Counted from the stretch's first letter, positions 49,232 to 57,846 are shown. The stretch is DNA of 64,000 bases from Agromyces cerinus (GCF_016907835.1 NZ_JAFBCT010000001.1:1302001-1366000), one strand, 5' to 3'. Notes: generated from the sequence alone by a model not told the origin. A program made the numbers and translations.

Positions 49232-50365
49232 TCATCGTGCTGCCCCCTCGTGGCTCGCGAACGCACCGGCGGCGATCTCGGCCTCGAGCGACGCACGCTG
49301 CTCGAGGAGCGCGGCGCGCTCGCGCCCGTAGACGTGGTCGAAGAGCTCGAGCGGGTCGAGCTCGGCCTCGATCGTCATGACGTCGCGCGTGCGTGCGGCG
49401 AGGGCCTCGGCGGCATCCGTGATCTCGGTGCGCATGGACTCGGTGAGCACGCCCTCGGAGACGAGGAACTTCTCGAGGCGTTCGATCGGGTCGCGACGCT
49501 TCCAGTGCTCGACGTCGCGCGCGGCGCGGTAGCGGGTGGGGTCGTCGGAGTTCGTGTGCGCCTCGATACGGTAGGTCACGCCCTCGATGAGCGTGGGGCC
49601 GCCGCCGCTCCGGGCGCGCTCGACGGCGGCGCTCGTCACCGCGTACATCGCCGCGATGTCGTTGCCGTCGACGTGGTAGCCGGGCATGCCGTAGCCGACC
49701 GCCTTGTCGGCGAGCGTCGCCGCGCGGGTCTGCCGCTCGAGCGGCACGCTGATCGCGAACTGGTTGTTCTGTACGACGAAGACGGTCGGCGTCTGCCAGA
49801 CCGCCGCGAAGTTGAAGGCCTCGTGCGCATCGCCCTCGCTCGTGGCGCCGTCGCCGAGGAAGGTCAGCGCGACGATCGGATCGTGCCGCAGGCGTGCTGC
49901 GTGCGAGAGGCCGACGGCGTGCAGCGCCTGCGTCGCGAGGGGCGTCGCCTGGGCGGCGGTGCGGTGCGCGTGCTGGTCGTAGCCGTTGTGCCAGTCGCCG
50001 CGGAACGACTGCAGGATGTCGGCGGGCTCGATGCCGCGGGTGAGCAGGGCGATGCTGTCGCGGTAGGTCGGGAACAGCCAGTCCTCGGCGGTGAGCGCGG
50101 CCACGGCGCCGATCTCGCACGCCTCCTGGCCGTACGCGGAGGGATAGGTGGCGAGGCGGCCCTGCTTGGTGAGCGCGGTGACCTGCACGTCGAAGCGCCG
50201 GGCGACGACCATCTTGCGGTAGAGCTCGAGCAGCGTCTGGGTGTCGGGCAGACCGAACCCGCCGGTCGCCGAACCGGTGACCGCATGGCCGGCGTTGTCG
50301 AGGAGGCGCAGGGGTTTCTCGCTCGGCAGGGTGCGGACGGATGCGTGCTCGACATTGAGGCTCAT
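49232..50365 (-). CDS. bkdA: branched-chain 2-oxoacid dehydrogenase E1 alpha
   Basis: 377-residue TPP-binding alpha subunit. The TPP motif runs from GDGATSEGDAHEAFNF to QNN, and phosphorylation-loop-like sequence YRIEAHTNSDDPTRYR follows. It forms the E1 heterotetramer with the next gene product. ATG 50365 has GAGG three bases upstream; GTG 50383 is in frame but lacks a site. The AsnC/Lrp regulator lies 108 bp upstream on the same strand, so the operon is probably induced by branched-chain amino acids or their oxo acids. Confidence 0.93.
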   Translation of the reverse strand: MSLNVEHASVRTLPSEKPLRLLDNAGHAVTGSATGGFGLPDTQTLLELYRKMVVARRFDVQVTALTKQGRLATYPSAYGQEACEIGAVAALTAEDWLFPTYRDSIALLTRGIEPADILQSFRGDWHNGYDQHAHRTAAQATPLATQALHAVGLSHAARLRHDPIVALTFLGDGATSEGDAHEAFNFAAVWQTPTVFVVQNNQFAISVPLERQTRAATLADKAVGYGMPGYHVDGNDIAAMYAVTSAAVERARSGGGPTLIEGVTYRIEAHTNSDDPTRYRAARDVEHWKRRDPIERLEKFLVSEGVLTESMRTEITDAAEALAARTRDVMTIEAELDPLELFDHVYGRERAALLEQRASLEAEIAAGAFASHEGAAR

Positions 50366-50473
50366 GACCTCATCGTCGGACACTGTGGCGCGCCGCGACG
50401 GTGGTCTCGATCAACCGTGAACGAACGGCACGGCGGACTCGAAAGCGCGGCCATTCGTCCACTGCGGACGGCG

Positions 50474-50968
50474 TCAGGTGCGCCAGATGTCCAGGGTCTG
50501 CGCCGGGGGATGACCCTCGATCTCGGCGAGGATCAGGTGCGAGCGCGTCGACACGACGCCCGGCATGTCGTGGATGTCGCGGAGGATCGCCTGGCTCAGC
50601 TGTTCGTGGTCGGGCGCGCTCACCGTCAGGATGATGTCGATGTCACCCGAGACGGCCTGCACCTTCTCGACGAAGGGAAGCGTCGCGAGCTTCGCCGCGA
50701 TCTCCTCCCACGAGACCTCGCCGATGCGTACCACGACGAGCGCCGAGATGTTCAGCCCGATCGCCTTGCGGTCGATGTGGGCGCCGAAGCCGGTGATGAC
50801 GCCGCGCTGCTGCAACTGCTGCACGCGGTTGTGCGCCGCCGTGCGGGAGATGTGCACGCGCTCCGCGAGGGTGCGCACCGAGAGCCGGCCGTCGCGGCTC
50901 AGCTCGGCGACGATGCTGCGGTCGATGCTGTCGAGCGCATCATTGCGGTGCGGTACTGACTGGGTCAT
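50474..50968 (-). CDS. AsnC/Lrp-family regulator of the bkd operon
   Basis: 164-residue Lrp/AsnC protein. The N-terminal helix-turn-helix (DSIDRSIVAELSRDGRLSVR, with HISRTAAHNRVQQL) is followed by an AsnC ligand-binding domain with VSGDIDIILTV and the ISALVVVRIG strand. Its position directly ahead of E1 alpha matches bkdR regulators, which respond to branched-chain amino acids. GAGGACGAGG precedes ATG 50968, which overlaps the MpaB-like stop by 4 nt, so it is co-translated with that gene. Confidence 0.92.
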   Translation of the reverse strand: MTQSVPHRNDALDSIDRSIVAELSRDGRLSVRTLAERVHISRTAAHNRVQQLQQRGVITGFGAHIDRKAIGLNISALVVVRIGEVSWEEIAAKLATLPFVEKVQAVSGDIDIILTVSAPDHEQLSQAILRDIHDMPGVVSTRSHLILAEIEGHPPAQTLDIWRT

Positions 50969-51801
50969 CCTCGTCCTCGTTGCTCGGTTCCAGAGTACCG
51001 GCTGCGACGCTTCGCGCGACGAAGGGATGCGCGCAGCGGTGCGTGCCTGATGGCCGTGGGCAGCAGGGGCCAGACGGCGGCGATCGCGTCGAGCCATCCG
51101 TTCGCGACGCGTTCGACCCGCGGCGTCCAGCGGAACCCGTAGGCCGCCCGGATCGGCGCCGGGAGCAGCGCCGCGGTCATGAGGCGCACGAGCGGCAGCA
51201 GCAGACCGGCGCCGAACGGCAGGGCGGATGTCCCGCCGAGCAGGCCCCTCGCGACGGCTCGGGCGTCGCCGCCGACCTCGAGGGCGCCGAGCTGCTCGGC
51301 CCACCAGGCGTCGAACTCGGCGCGGGTCTCGGGCCACCCCTCGTCGGCGGCCTGGAGTCGGGTCCCCAGCGGCGCATAGCCTCTCACGATGACGTCGGCG
51401 GTCGCTGCGGGCAGCGGTCCCTCGAGCCGCTCGTGCAGTTCGAGCGCGACGGCCAACAGGGTCGAGGCGACCCACCGCTGGGCGTGGGCGTCGAACGCGT
51501 TGTACGCGGGCTGACCGCCCTCGGCGTCGCCGCGCACGGGGGCGTGGCGACGGTTCACGCTGCGCACTGCTTCGGCGGCGAGCTGTTCGTCGCCGAAGCC
51601 GATCGCGTAGACGTAGTCGAGGGTGCCGATCAGACGCTCGAGCGGGCGCTCGCGGAACCCGCTGTGCCGGGCCACACCGCGGGCGACGCGAGGGTCGGCG
51701 AGCTGCAGCAGGATCGCGGCGCCGCCGCCGAGCAGCAGCACGCCCTCGGCGCCGTGGCGCCGGAACACTGCGAGTTCGTGGTCGTTCGAGTCGGCATGCA
51801 T
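50965..51801 (-). CDS. MpaB-family (DUF2236) oxygenase-like protein
   Basis: 278-residue protein of the oxygenase-MpaB/DUF2236 family. It starts in the family region EGVLLLGGGAAILLQLADPRVARGV and includes FDAHAQRWVASTLLAVALELHE, where a histidine is a candidate heme ligand. It has a basic C-terminal tail. Known relatives (latex-clearing type and MpaB) bind heme b; the substrate here is unknown. ATG 51801 has no ribosome site and overlaps a TGA that follows the upstream gene after six extra codons. The stop overlaps the Lrp start. Confidence 0.85.
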   Translation of the reverse strand: MHADSNDHELAVFRRHGAEGVLLLGGGAAILLQLADPRVARGVARHSGFRERPLERLIGTLDYVYAIGFGDEQLAAEAVRSVNRRHAPVRGDAEGGQPAYNAFDAHAQRWVASTLLAVALELHERLEGPLPAATADVIVRGYAPLGTRLQAADEGWPETRAEFDAWWAEQLGALEVGGDARAVARGLLGGTSALPFGAGLLLPLVRLMTAALLPAPIRAAYGFRWTPRVERVANGWLDAIAAVWPLLPTAIRHAPLRASLRRAKRRSRYSGTEQRGRG

Positions 51802-51836
51802 CAGTACCAGTTGTAGCGCTAGTACCAGTTGAACCG
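51801..51836. repeat. 18-nt tandem duplication including the stop codon
   Basis: On the minus strand, CGG-TTC-AAC-TGG-TAC-TAG is followed directly by CGC-TAC-AAC-TGG-TAC-TGA. The unit encodes R(F/Y)NWY plus a stop; 14 of 18 bases agree. The second stop forms TGATG with the MpaB-like start. Confidence 0.9.
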
Positions 51837-52949
51837 CTCCGAGTGCGCCCAGGCGCCGCACGGCGCGCCGTAGCGGTCGGCGATGTACGAGAGACCCCAC
51901 TCGATCTGCGTGGCGGCATTGGTGCGCCAGTCGGCACCCGCGCTGGCCATCTTGCTGCCCGGCAGCGACTGCGGAATGCCGTATGCGCCGCTCGAGGCGT
52001 TGTAGGCGTCGGCCCGCCAGCTCGACTCCCGTGTCCACAGGTTCAGGAGGCACTGGTACTCGCCCGGACCCCAGCCGTAGCGTGCGACGGTGCCTGCCGC
52101 GTACGCCTTCGCGCCGGCGGTGTCGACGACGACGCCGGGCGGCGGTGCGCTGCCGACGTCGACGGCGTTGCCGCTGGCCTCCTCGGCGGCGCGCTGCCGG
52201 GCCTCCGCCTCTCGCCGCACCTGTTCGCCGGCCCGATACTGCCGTTCGAGTGCCGCGGTGCTGTCGCGCAGGCTCGCGAGCTGTGCGAAGAGCGTGTCGA
52301 CGACGACTCGCTGCTCGGCGAGTTCGGCCTCGGCGGTCGCGTGGGCGGATTCGGCTTCGGCAGCGGCCAGGGCTGCCGCCTCCGCACGGCGCGATCGCTC
52401 CTGCTCGGCGACGTCGGCCTGGGCGGAGAGCGAGGCCGACTCCGCCTTCGCCGCCTCGGCGCGGTCGGCGATGCCGCCATAGACATTCGTGAGCTGGGCC
52501 GCGCGGGAGAGCCCCTGCGGCAGCTCGGTCGAGGCGTCGTCGTCGAACAGCAGTCGCAGCGTGACGTCCGCCCCGCCCGAACGGGCGAGTACGGCTCCGA
52601 CCCGCCCGAGTCGCTCGCCCGATGCCTCGGCCTCGGCCTCCGCTGCGGCCGACTGCGTCGCGAGCGTCGCGGCCCGCTGCTCGGCGTCGGCGAGTGCCGC
52701 TGCTGCCGCGGCGGAGACGCCGGCCGCCTGCACTGCTGCGTCGCCGAGCGCAGCGGCGGTCGTCTCGAGCGAGGCGACGAGCCCGCTGATGCGCGTCGCC
52801 TCGGCCTCGCGGGACGCCACGTTCTGCTTGGCGGCGGTGACCTCGTCCCAGCTGGGGTAGTCCTCGCCGAATGCGGGGGCGGCGGGCAGCATCAGGGCCG
52901 CGGCGACGAGTATCGCCCCGGTTGCCGCGTACCTCGGTCCAGTTCGCAC
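51819..52949 (-). CDS. secreted coiled-coil protein with lytic-transglycosylase-like end
   Basis: 376-residue exported protein. It has a signal peptide (about 28 residues, ending near PAFGED), a long Ala/Glu/Gln-rich coiled coil (about 35-255) as in NlpC/P60- and FtsX-interacting hydrolase partners, and a C-terminal domain of about 90 residues (GEYQCLLNLWTRESSWRADA, then SSGAYGIPQSLPGSKMASAG) that resembles the actinobacterial SLT-like fold. The likely role is peptidoglycan remodelling. GTG 52949 follows AAGGGGGTCTC. The C-terminus RFNWY is duplicated beyond the stop. Confidence 0.85.
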   Translation of the reverse strand: MRTGPRYAATGAILVAAALMLPAAPAFGEDYPSWDEVTAAKQNVASREAEATRISGLVASLETTAAALGDAAVQAAGVSAAAAAALADAEQRAATLATQSAAAEAEAEASGERLGRVGAVLARSGGADVTLRLLFDDDASTELPQGLSRAAQLTNVYGGIADRAEAAKAESASLSAQADVAEQERSRRAEAAALAAAEAESAHATAEAELAEQRVVVDTLFAQLASLRDSTAALERQYRAGEQVRREAEARQRAAEEASGNAVDVGSAPPPGVVVDTAGAKAYAAGTVARYGWGPGEYQCLLNLWTRESSWRADAYNASSGAYGIPQSLPGSKMASAGADWRTNAATQIEWGLSYIADRYGAPCGAWAHSERFNWY

Positions 52950-53027
52950 GAGACCCCCTTCGAGGCGGCGATTCTACCCATGGCGGCTCTCGGCGCTCGT
53001 TCGGACACGCACCGTAGAGTCGTTCGA

Positions 53028-54200
53028 ATGCGCGCCATCCGAACTGCACGACTGCCGCTCCTCATGACGGCGGCGCTGTTCGCGCTGACGGCATGCGCCG
53101 GCACTGCCGGCAGTGGAGCGACGACGGCCCCGTCGGAACCGACGTCGACTCCGACCCCGACGCCGACTCCGATCGATCCGATCGCCGAGTGGGTCGACGA
53201 GCGGATGTCGCAGCTCACGATGGAGCAGAAGGCGGCGGCACTGCTCATGGTGCACGCACCGGGCACCGACCCGGCACCGCTCCGCGCGTACGTCGACGCT
53301 GGGGTCTCCGGACTCATCCTCATGGGCGACAACGTGCCGGCCGGCCCCGCCGAGCTCGGTGCGCTCACCGCTGCCGTACAGGCCGATGCCGAGGCTCCCG
53401 TGCTGATCGGCATCGACGAGGAGGGCGGCGAGGTGCAGCGACTGCCCTGGGACGGCGCCGCTGCCGCCGACACCCTGCGCGCCGAGGCGCCCGCGGCCGC
53501 TCAGGCGGCCTTCGCAGCCCGGGCAGCGGTGCTCGCCCAGAGCGGCGTCAACGTGAACTTCGGCATCGTCGCCGACGTCACCGCCGACCCCGACTCGTTC
53601 ATCTTCGGTCGGGTGCTCGGCACCGACCCCGTCGGCGCGGCCGATCGGGTGGCCGGGGCCGTCACGGGGGAGCAGGGCGTCGTCGCGAGCACCCTCAAGC
53701 ACTTTCCCGGGCACGGAGCGGCACCGGGCGACTCGCACTCGAGCGTGCCGACCGCGCCGCTCACGATCGACGAATGGCGCGCCGGTCCCGCCCTGCCGTT
53801 CGCGAGCGGCATCGACGCGGGCGCCGAACTCGTCATGACCGGCCACCTCGCCTACCCCGCCGTCGATGCGGCCCCGGCGTCGCTCTCGCCCGAGTGGCAC
53901 CGCGTGCTGCGTGACGAACTCGGCTTCGACGGCGTGGTCGTGACCGACGACATGCTCATGCTGCAGCACAACGGCCTGCCCGAGTACGCGGATCCCGGAG
54001 AGAACGCGGTTCGCGCGGTGGCCGCGGGCGCAGACCTGCTCCTCTACGTGCTTCCCGCCGATCCCGCTTCGATGGGCATCTCGGTCGACGGCCTCGTCGG
54101 CGCGATCGTCGGCGGCGTGCAATCGGGGCGCATCACCGAGGCCCAGCTCGACGACGCCGTCGAACGGGTGCTGACCCTGCGCCGGACGCTCGCGAGCTGA
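53028..54200 (+). CDS. GH3 beta-N-acetylhexosaminidase lipoprotein (NagZ-like)
   Basis: 390-residue family 3 glycoside hydrolase. A lipoprotein signal ends LTACAG, and a Thr/Pro linker follows. The catalytic domain shows LIGIDEEGGEVQRL, the KHFPGHG loop with the downstream DSHSS acid-base pair, and the nucleophile aspartate in VVTDDMLM. It should remove N-acetylglucosamine from cell-wall fragments outside the membrane. ATG 53028 lies seven bases after TAGAGT without a ribosome site. It diverges from the coiled-coil wall protein gene, 78 bp away. Confidence 0.91.
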   Translation: MRAIRTARLPLLMTAALFALTACAGTAGSGATTAPSEPTSTPTPTPTPIDPIAEWVDERMSQLTMEQKAAALLMVHAPGTDPAPLRAYVDAGVSGLILMGDNVPAGPAELGALTAAVQADAEAPVLIGIDEEGGEVQRLPWDGAAAADTLRAEAPAAAQAAFAARAAVLAQSGVNVNFGIVADVTADPDSFIFGRVLGTDPVGAADRVAGAVTGEQGVVASTLKHFPGHGAAPGDSHSSVPTAPLTIDEWRAGPALPFASGIDAGAELVMTGHLAYPAVDAAPASLSPEWHRVLRDELGFDGVVVTDDMLMLQHNGLPEYADPGENAVRAVAAGADLLLYVLPADPASMGISVDGLVGAIVGGVQSGRITEAQLDDAVERVLTLRRTLAS

Positions 54201-54234
54201 ACCCGAGAGATTCCTGAAACTTCTCGGTCGGTCG

Positions 54235-54259
54235 GGAATACGCACGCTCTCCATGCGTT
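54235..54259 (+). promoter_or_regulatory. possible ECF (SigR/SigH-type) promoter of yceI
   Basis: GGAAT (54235-54239) and GTT (54257-54259) are separated by 17 bases, close to the GGAAT-N18-GTT pattern used by thiol-stress sigma factors. It lies 55 bp before the YceI start. The match is short and could be chance. Confidence 0.3.
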
Positions 54260-54314
54260 TGCATAGGCGTGGCCGAACGGCCGCCACGACACCGAACACG
54301 GGAGACCGCCCAAC

Positions 54315-54878
54315 ATGACGACGACTGCACCGACGATCGAGATCCCCGGCTACCGCGCTGGCACCTGGAACATCGACCCCACTCACAGCGAGGTCGGCTT
54401 CAGCATCCGCCACATCATGATCAGCAAGGTCAAGGGCAAGTTCGAGCGCTTCACCGCGACGTTCGTCACCGCCGAGAACCCGCTCGACTCGAGCGTCACC
54501 GCGTCGGCCGAGGTCGCCTCGGTCACCACGAACGAGCCGAACCGCGACGCGCACCTGCGCACCGGCGACTTCTTCGAGGCCGAGACCTACCCGACGATCG
54601 ACTTCGTGTCGACCGGCGTGCGTGTCGAGAAGGGCGACTTCAAGGTCGACGGCGACCTCACGATCCGCGGCATCACGAAGCCGGTCACCTTCGACTTCGA
54701 CTTCGGCGGCTTCGGCGGCGACCCCTACGGCAACTACAAGGGCGGCGCCACGGCGAAGACCGTCATCAACCGCGAGGACTTCGGCCTGCAGTACAACGCA
54801 GCGCTCGAGACCGGCGGCGTGCTGCTCGGCGACCAGGTGACGATCACCCTCGAGCTCCAGGCCGCGCTCGCGCAGTAG
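54315..54878 (+). CDS. YceI-family protein
   Basis: 187-residue YceI domain, an eight-stranded barrel that in relatives binds polyisoprenoid lipids. Motifs: GTWNIDPTHSEVGFSIRHIM at the start and GDLTIRGITKPVTFDF later. No signal peptide is seen, so it is cytosolic, as is common for actinobacterial YceI. A GGGAGACCGCCCAAC stretch precedes ATG 54315. A 16-bp hairpin follows. The role is unknown. Confidence 0.92.
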   Translation: MTTTAPTIEIPGYRAGTWNIDPTHSEVGFSIRHIMISKVKGKFERFTATFVTAENPLDSSVTASAEVASVTTNEPNRDAHLRTGDFFEAETYPTIDFVSTGVRVEKGDFKVDGDLTIRGITKPVTFDFDFGGFGGDPYGNYKGGATAKTVINREDFGLQYNAALETGGVLLGDQVTITLELQAALAQ

Positions 54879-54893
54879 TCCCGACGCTCCACT

Positions 54894-54928
54894 GAACGGC
54901 GGTCGTGCATTCTGCACGGCCGCCGTTC
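54894..54928. terminator. hairpin terminator after YceI
   Basis: GAACGGCGGTCGTGCA (54894-54909) pairs over 16 bp with 54913-54928, with one G-T wobble and a TTC loop. It lies 15 bp after the stop, between convergent genes. Confidence 0.8.
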
Positions 54929-54974
54929 GTGCGCTCCGGCGAGTGAGCGGGCGCGGCAGCCCGCGCCGGAACGG

Positions 54975-54992
54975 CGGATGCCGCGGCATCCG
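54975..54992. repeat. 18-bp palindrome from two inverted octamers
   Basis: CGGATGCC-GC-GGCATCCG is a perfect palindrome made of the window's over-represented octamer in both orientations. It lies 2 bp beyond the stop of the winged-helix gene and could act as its terminator. Confidence 0.7.
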
Positions 54993-54994
54993 TC

Positions 54995-56092
54995 TCAGTC
55001 GAGCGCGGACACCTCGCCGAGTTCCCTGCCCCAGAACCGCGCCCACTCGCGCAGGCGCGGGGTGAACGCCGCGGGATCGAGCGGGCCGTCGAACCCGTCG
55101 AGGGTCACGGAGGTCGCTCGCGCCCGCTCCGCCTTTCGCCACAGCCCGACGACCCGGCCGTTCTGCACGAGCGTCGGCTGGAAGACGCCGTTGCCGCCGG
55201 GCACCACCCGCGGCGCATGCGCGGGGTCGCAGACCGGGCCGCGATCGCGATAGCCGAGGTAGTACTCGTCGAACGCCGCGAGCGCGTGGCGTCCGGTGGC
55301 ACGCGAGGCCCGAGGACTCTCGCTCGACGAGGGCACTGAGACGATGAAGCGCTCGTCGTCGAACGCGACGACCCGATCACCCGCGTCGGCGAGGGCGGCG
55401 CGGGCATCGGTCAGTGTCAGCCCGCTCCACCAGGCGAAGTCCTGAATCGTCGCCGGCCCGTGCCCGGTGAGGTAGGAGACGAACAGCGCCGTCAGCGTCT
55501 CTTCGCGCGCCCGCGCCGGCGCGACGCGAGGCGACCATTCGTCGAGCAGCACGAATCGCTGAGCGCGACCCTCGACGGGCCCGCAGCAGAGCACACCGTC
55601 GTGAGCGAGCCACCAGATCAGGTGGTAGCCGCGCTGCCCGGCCGTCGAGATGCCCGCCGTCTGCCAGGCGGACTGCAGTTCATCGCGCGAGAGCGATCGG
55701 CCGCCCGCGAGCTCGCGCTCCGCGATGCCGCGCGCGGCGGAGTACACCTCGGCGTCGAGCCCGAGCTCCCGGTGGGTCGTCGTTGCCTTCTGCAGGATGC
55801 GCGGGCCCGTGATCGCGAGGATGTCCCGCAGCGACTCGGCGGGCACCAGGTGGAGGGTGCCGCGCATCGGCCACGACCGGAGCACCTCGCGCCTCTCGAT
55901 GGCGGCATCGACGTCGGCGGCGACCGAGCCGCGCACCCGCGCGCCGAGCACCCACTTCGAGGCGGCGAAGTCCTGCGCCTGCACCGCGCCGAGGTGTCGC
56001 ACCGCTGCGGCGATCGATGGCAGGCCCGATGCGAGCCCGTGCGAGTCGAGTCGGGCAGCGCGAACGCGCGCGTCGCTGGCGAGATTCGGCAT
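54995..56092 (-). CDS. winged-helix DNA-binding domain protein (YcaQ/AlkX type)
   Basis: 365-residue protein of the HTH_42 winged-helix family. It contains HLGAVQAQDFAASKWVLGAR near the N-terminus, the RSWPMRGTLHLVPAES segment (about 83-98), and AFDEYYLGYRDRG in the C-terminal half. Relatives include interstrand-crosslink DNA glycosylases (YcaQ, AlkX), but the catalytic QxQ/QxD residue here is in AVQAQDF, so a glycosylase activity is possible but unproven. ATG 56092 has CAGACT six bases upstream. Confidence 0.85.
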   Translation of the reverse strand: MPNLASDARVRAARLDSHGLASGLPSIAAAVRHLGAVQAQDFAASKWVLGARVRGSVAADVDAAIERREVLRSWPMRGTLHLVPAESLRDILAITGPRILQKATTTHRELGLDAEVYSAARGIAERELAGGRSLSRDELQSAWQTAGISTAGQRGYHLIWWLAHDGVLCCGPVEGRAQRFVLLDEWSPRVAPARAREETLTALFVSYLTGHGPATIQDFAWWSGLTLTDARAALADAGDRVVAFDDERFIVSVPSSSESPRASRATGRHALAAFDEYYLGYRDRGPVCDPAHAPRVVPGGNGVFQPTLVQNGRVVGLWRKAERARATSVTLDGFDGPLDPAAFTPRLREWARFWGRELGEVSALD

Positions 56093-56228
56093 GCTCCGAG
56101 TCTGGCGGAAGCCTGAGACATCCGCTGTGCTGCGGCCACGCCGCCACGGAGCCGCGCCCGGCGGGATAGACTGGGAGGCTGTGCCGCTCGGCACGCAATC
56201 CCACCCCTTTCGTTTCGGAGGAACCCCC

Positions 56229-57827
56229 GTGCTCGCCGTTCATGATCTCGAGATCCGCATCGGTGCGCGCGTGCTGATGGAGCACGTCGACTTCCGCGTC
56301 TCCGACGGCGACAAGATCGGCCTCGTCGGTCGGAACGGCGCCGGAAAGACCACCCTCACGAAGACCCTCGCGGGCGAGACGCTGCCCACCGGCGGCCGGA
56401 TCGAGCGCAGCGGCGAGATCGGCTACCTGCCGCAGGATCCGCGATCCGGCGATCCCGAGATGCTCGCTCGCACCCGCATCCTCGATGCCCGCGGACTCGG
56501 CCAGATCGCGCTCGGCATGCACGAGGCGTCCCTGAGCATGGGCGACGCGGACCCGGCAGTCGCCGAGCGCGCCATGAAGAAGTACGGCAACCTCACCGAC
56601 CGCTTCAACGCACTCGGGGGGTACGCAGCCGAGGCCGAGGCGGCCTCGATCGCCTCGAACCTGAACCTGCCCGACCGAATCCTCGACCAGCCGCTGAAGA
56701 CCCTCTCGGGCGGTCAGCGACGCCGTATCGAGCTCGCTCGCATCCTCTTCTCCGACGCCGAGACGATGATCCTCGACGAACCGACGAACCACCTCGACGC
56801 CGACTCCGTCGTCTGGCTCCGCGAGTTCCTGAAGAACTACCGGGGCGGCGTCATCGTGATCTCCCACGATGTCGTGCTCGTCGGCGAGGTCGTGAACCGG
56901 GTGTTCTACCTCGACGCGAACCGCTCCGCGATCGACATCTACAACATGGGCTGGAAGCACTACCAGCGTCAGCGTGCCGCCGACGAGGAGCGTCGCAAGA
57001 AAGAGCGGATGAACGCCGAGAAGAAGGCCGGAGTGCTGCAGCTCCAGGCTGCGAAGTTCGGGGCGAAGGCCTCGAAGGCCGCCGCGGCCCACCAGATGGT
57101 CGCCCGTGCCGAGAAGCTGCTCGCCGGCCTCGAAGAGGTGCGCACCGTCGACCGCGTCGCGAAGCTCCGCTTCCCGACCCCGGCGCCGTGCGGCCGCACG
57201 CCCATCACGGCATCGGACCTGTCGAAGAGCTACGGCTCGCTCGAGATCTTCACTGCCGTCGACCTCGCGATCGACCGCGGCTCGAAGGTCGTCATCATCG
57301 GCCTGAACGGTGCGGGCAAGACGACGCTCCTCCGCATCCTCGCGGGTGTCGACAAGCCCGACACCGGCGTCGTCGATGCGGGCCACGGCCTGCGCGTCGG
57401 CTACTACGCGCAGGAGCACGAGACGATCGACGTCAAGCGCTCGGTGCTCCAGAACATGGTCAGCGCATCGCCGAACCTCACCGAGACCGAGGCACGCAAG
57501 GTGCTCGGCTCATTCCTCTTCACCGGCGATGACGTGCACAAGGCGGCCGGCGTGCTCTCCGGCGGCGAGAAGACCCGTCTCGCGCTCGCGATGATCGTCG
57601 TCTCGGGTGCGAACGTGCTGCTCCTCGACGAGCCGACGAACAACCTCGACCCCGCGAGCCGTGCCGAGATCCTCGACGCCCTCGCGCACTACGAGGGCTC
57701 GGTCGTGCTCGTCTCGCACGACCCCGGCGCCGTCGAGGCGCTGAACCCCGAGCGCGTGCTCATCATGCCCGACGGCACCGAAGACCACTGGAGCCGCGAG
57801 TACCAGGAGCTCATCGAGCTGGCGTGA
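56229..57827 (+). CDS. ABC-F family ATPase
   Basis: 532-residue protein with two ABC ATPase domains and no membrane part. The Walker A motifs are GRNGAGKTT and GLNGAGKTT, the signatures are LSGGQRRR and LSGGEKTR, and both have DEPTNHLD- or DEPTNNLD-type Walker B ends. Between them is the charged linker (about residues 235-300) that reaches into the ribosome. It is a translation factor of the EttA/Uup kind or a ribosome-protecting factor; the subtype cannot be settled here. GTG 56229 follows GGAGGAACCCCC. A promoter with TAGACT (56167-56172) is likely. Confidence 0.94.
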   Translation: MLAVHDLEIRIGARVLMEHVDFRVSDGDKIGLVGRNGAGKTTLTKTLAGETLPTGGRIERSGEIGYLPQDPRSGDPEMLARTRILDARGLGQIALGMHEASLSMGDADPAVAERAMKKYGNLTDRFNALGGYAAEAEAASIASNLNLPDRILDQPLKTLSGGQRRRIELARILFSDAETMILDEPTNHLDADSVVWLREFLKNYRGGVIVISHDVVLVGEVVNRVFYLDANRSAIDIYNMGWKHYQRQRAADEERRKKERMNAEKKAGVLQLQAAKFGAKASKAAAAHQMVARAEKLLAGLEEVRTVDRVAKLRFPTPAPCGRTPITASDLSKSYGSLEIFTAVDLAIDRGSKVVIIGLNGAGKTTLLRILAGVDKPDTGVVDAGHGLRVGYYAQEHETIDVKRSVLQNMVSASPNLTETEARKVLGSFLFTGDDVHKAAGVLSGGEKTRLALAMIVVSGANVLLLDEPTNNLDPASRAEILDALAHYEGSVVLVSHDPGAVEALNPERVLIMPDGTEDHWSREYQELIELA

Positions 57828-57846
57828 GGCCGCGTGCTCGGCTCGG

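Noticed and set aside
48266..50959. 897-codon open frame opposite the bkd operon
   Set aside because: It crosses three recognised genes; composition and lack of domains show it is not coding.
52974..55142. 722-codon minus-strand frame over the GH3 and YceI genes
   Set aside because: Antisense to two well-supported genes and their intergenic terminator.
56181..56228. Upstream in-frame GTG as start of the ABC-F gene
   Set aside because: The GTG at 56229 has a strong GGAGGAACCCCC site and begins at family homology; the extension is unlike ABC-F N-termini.
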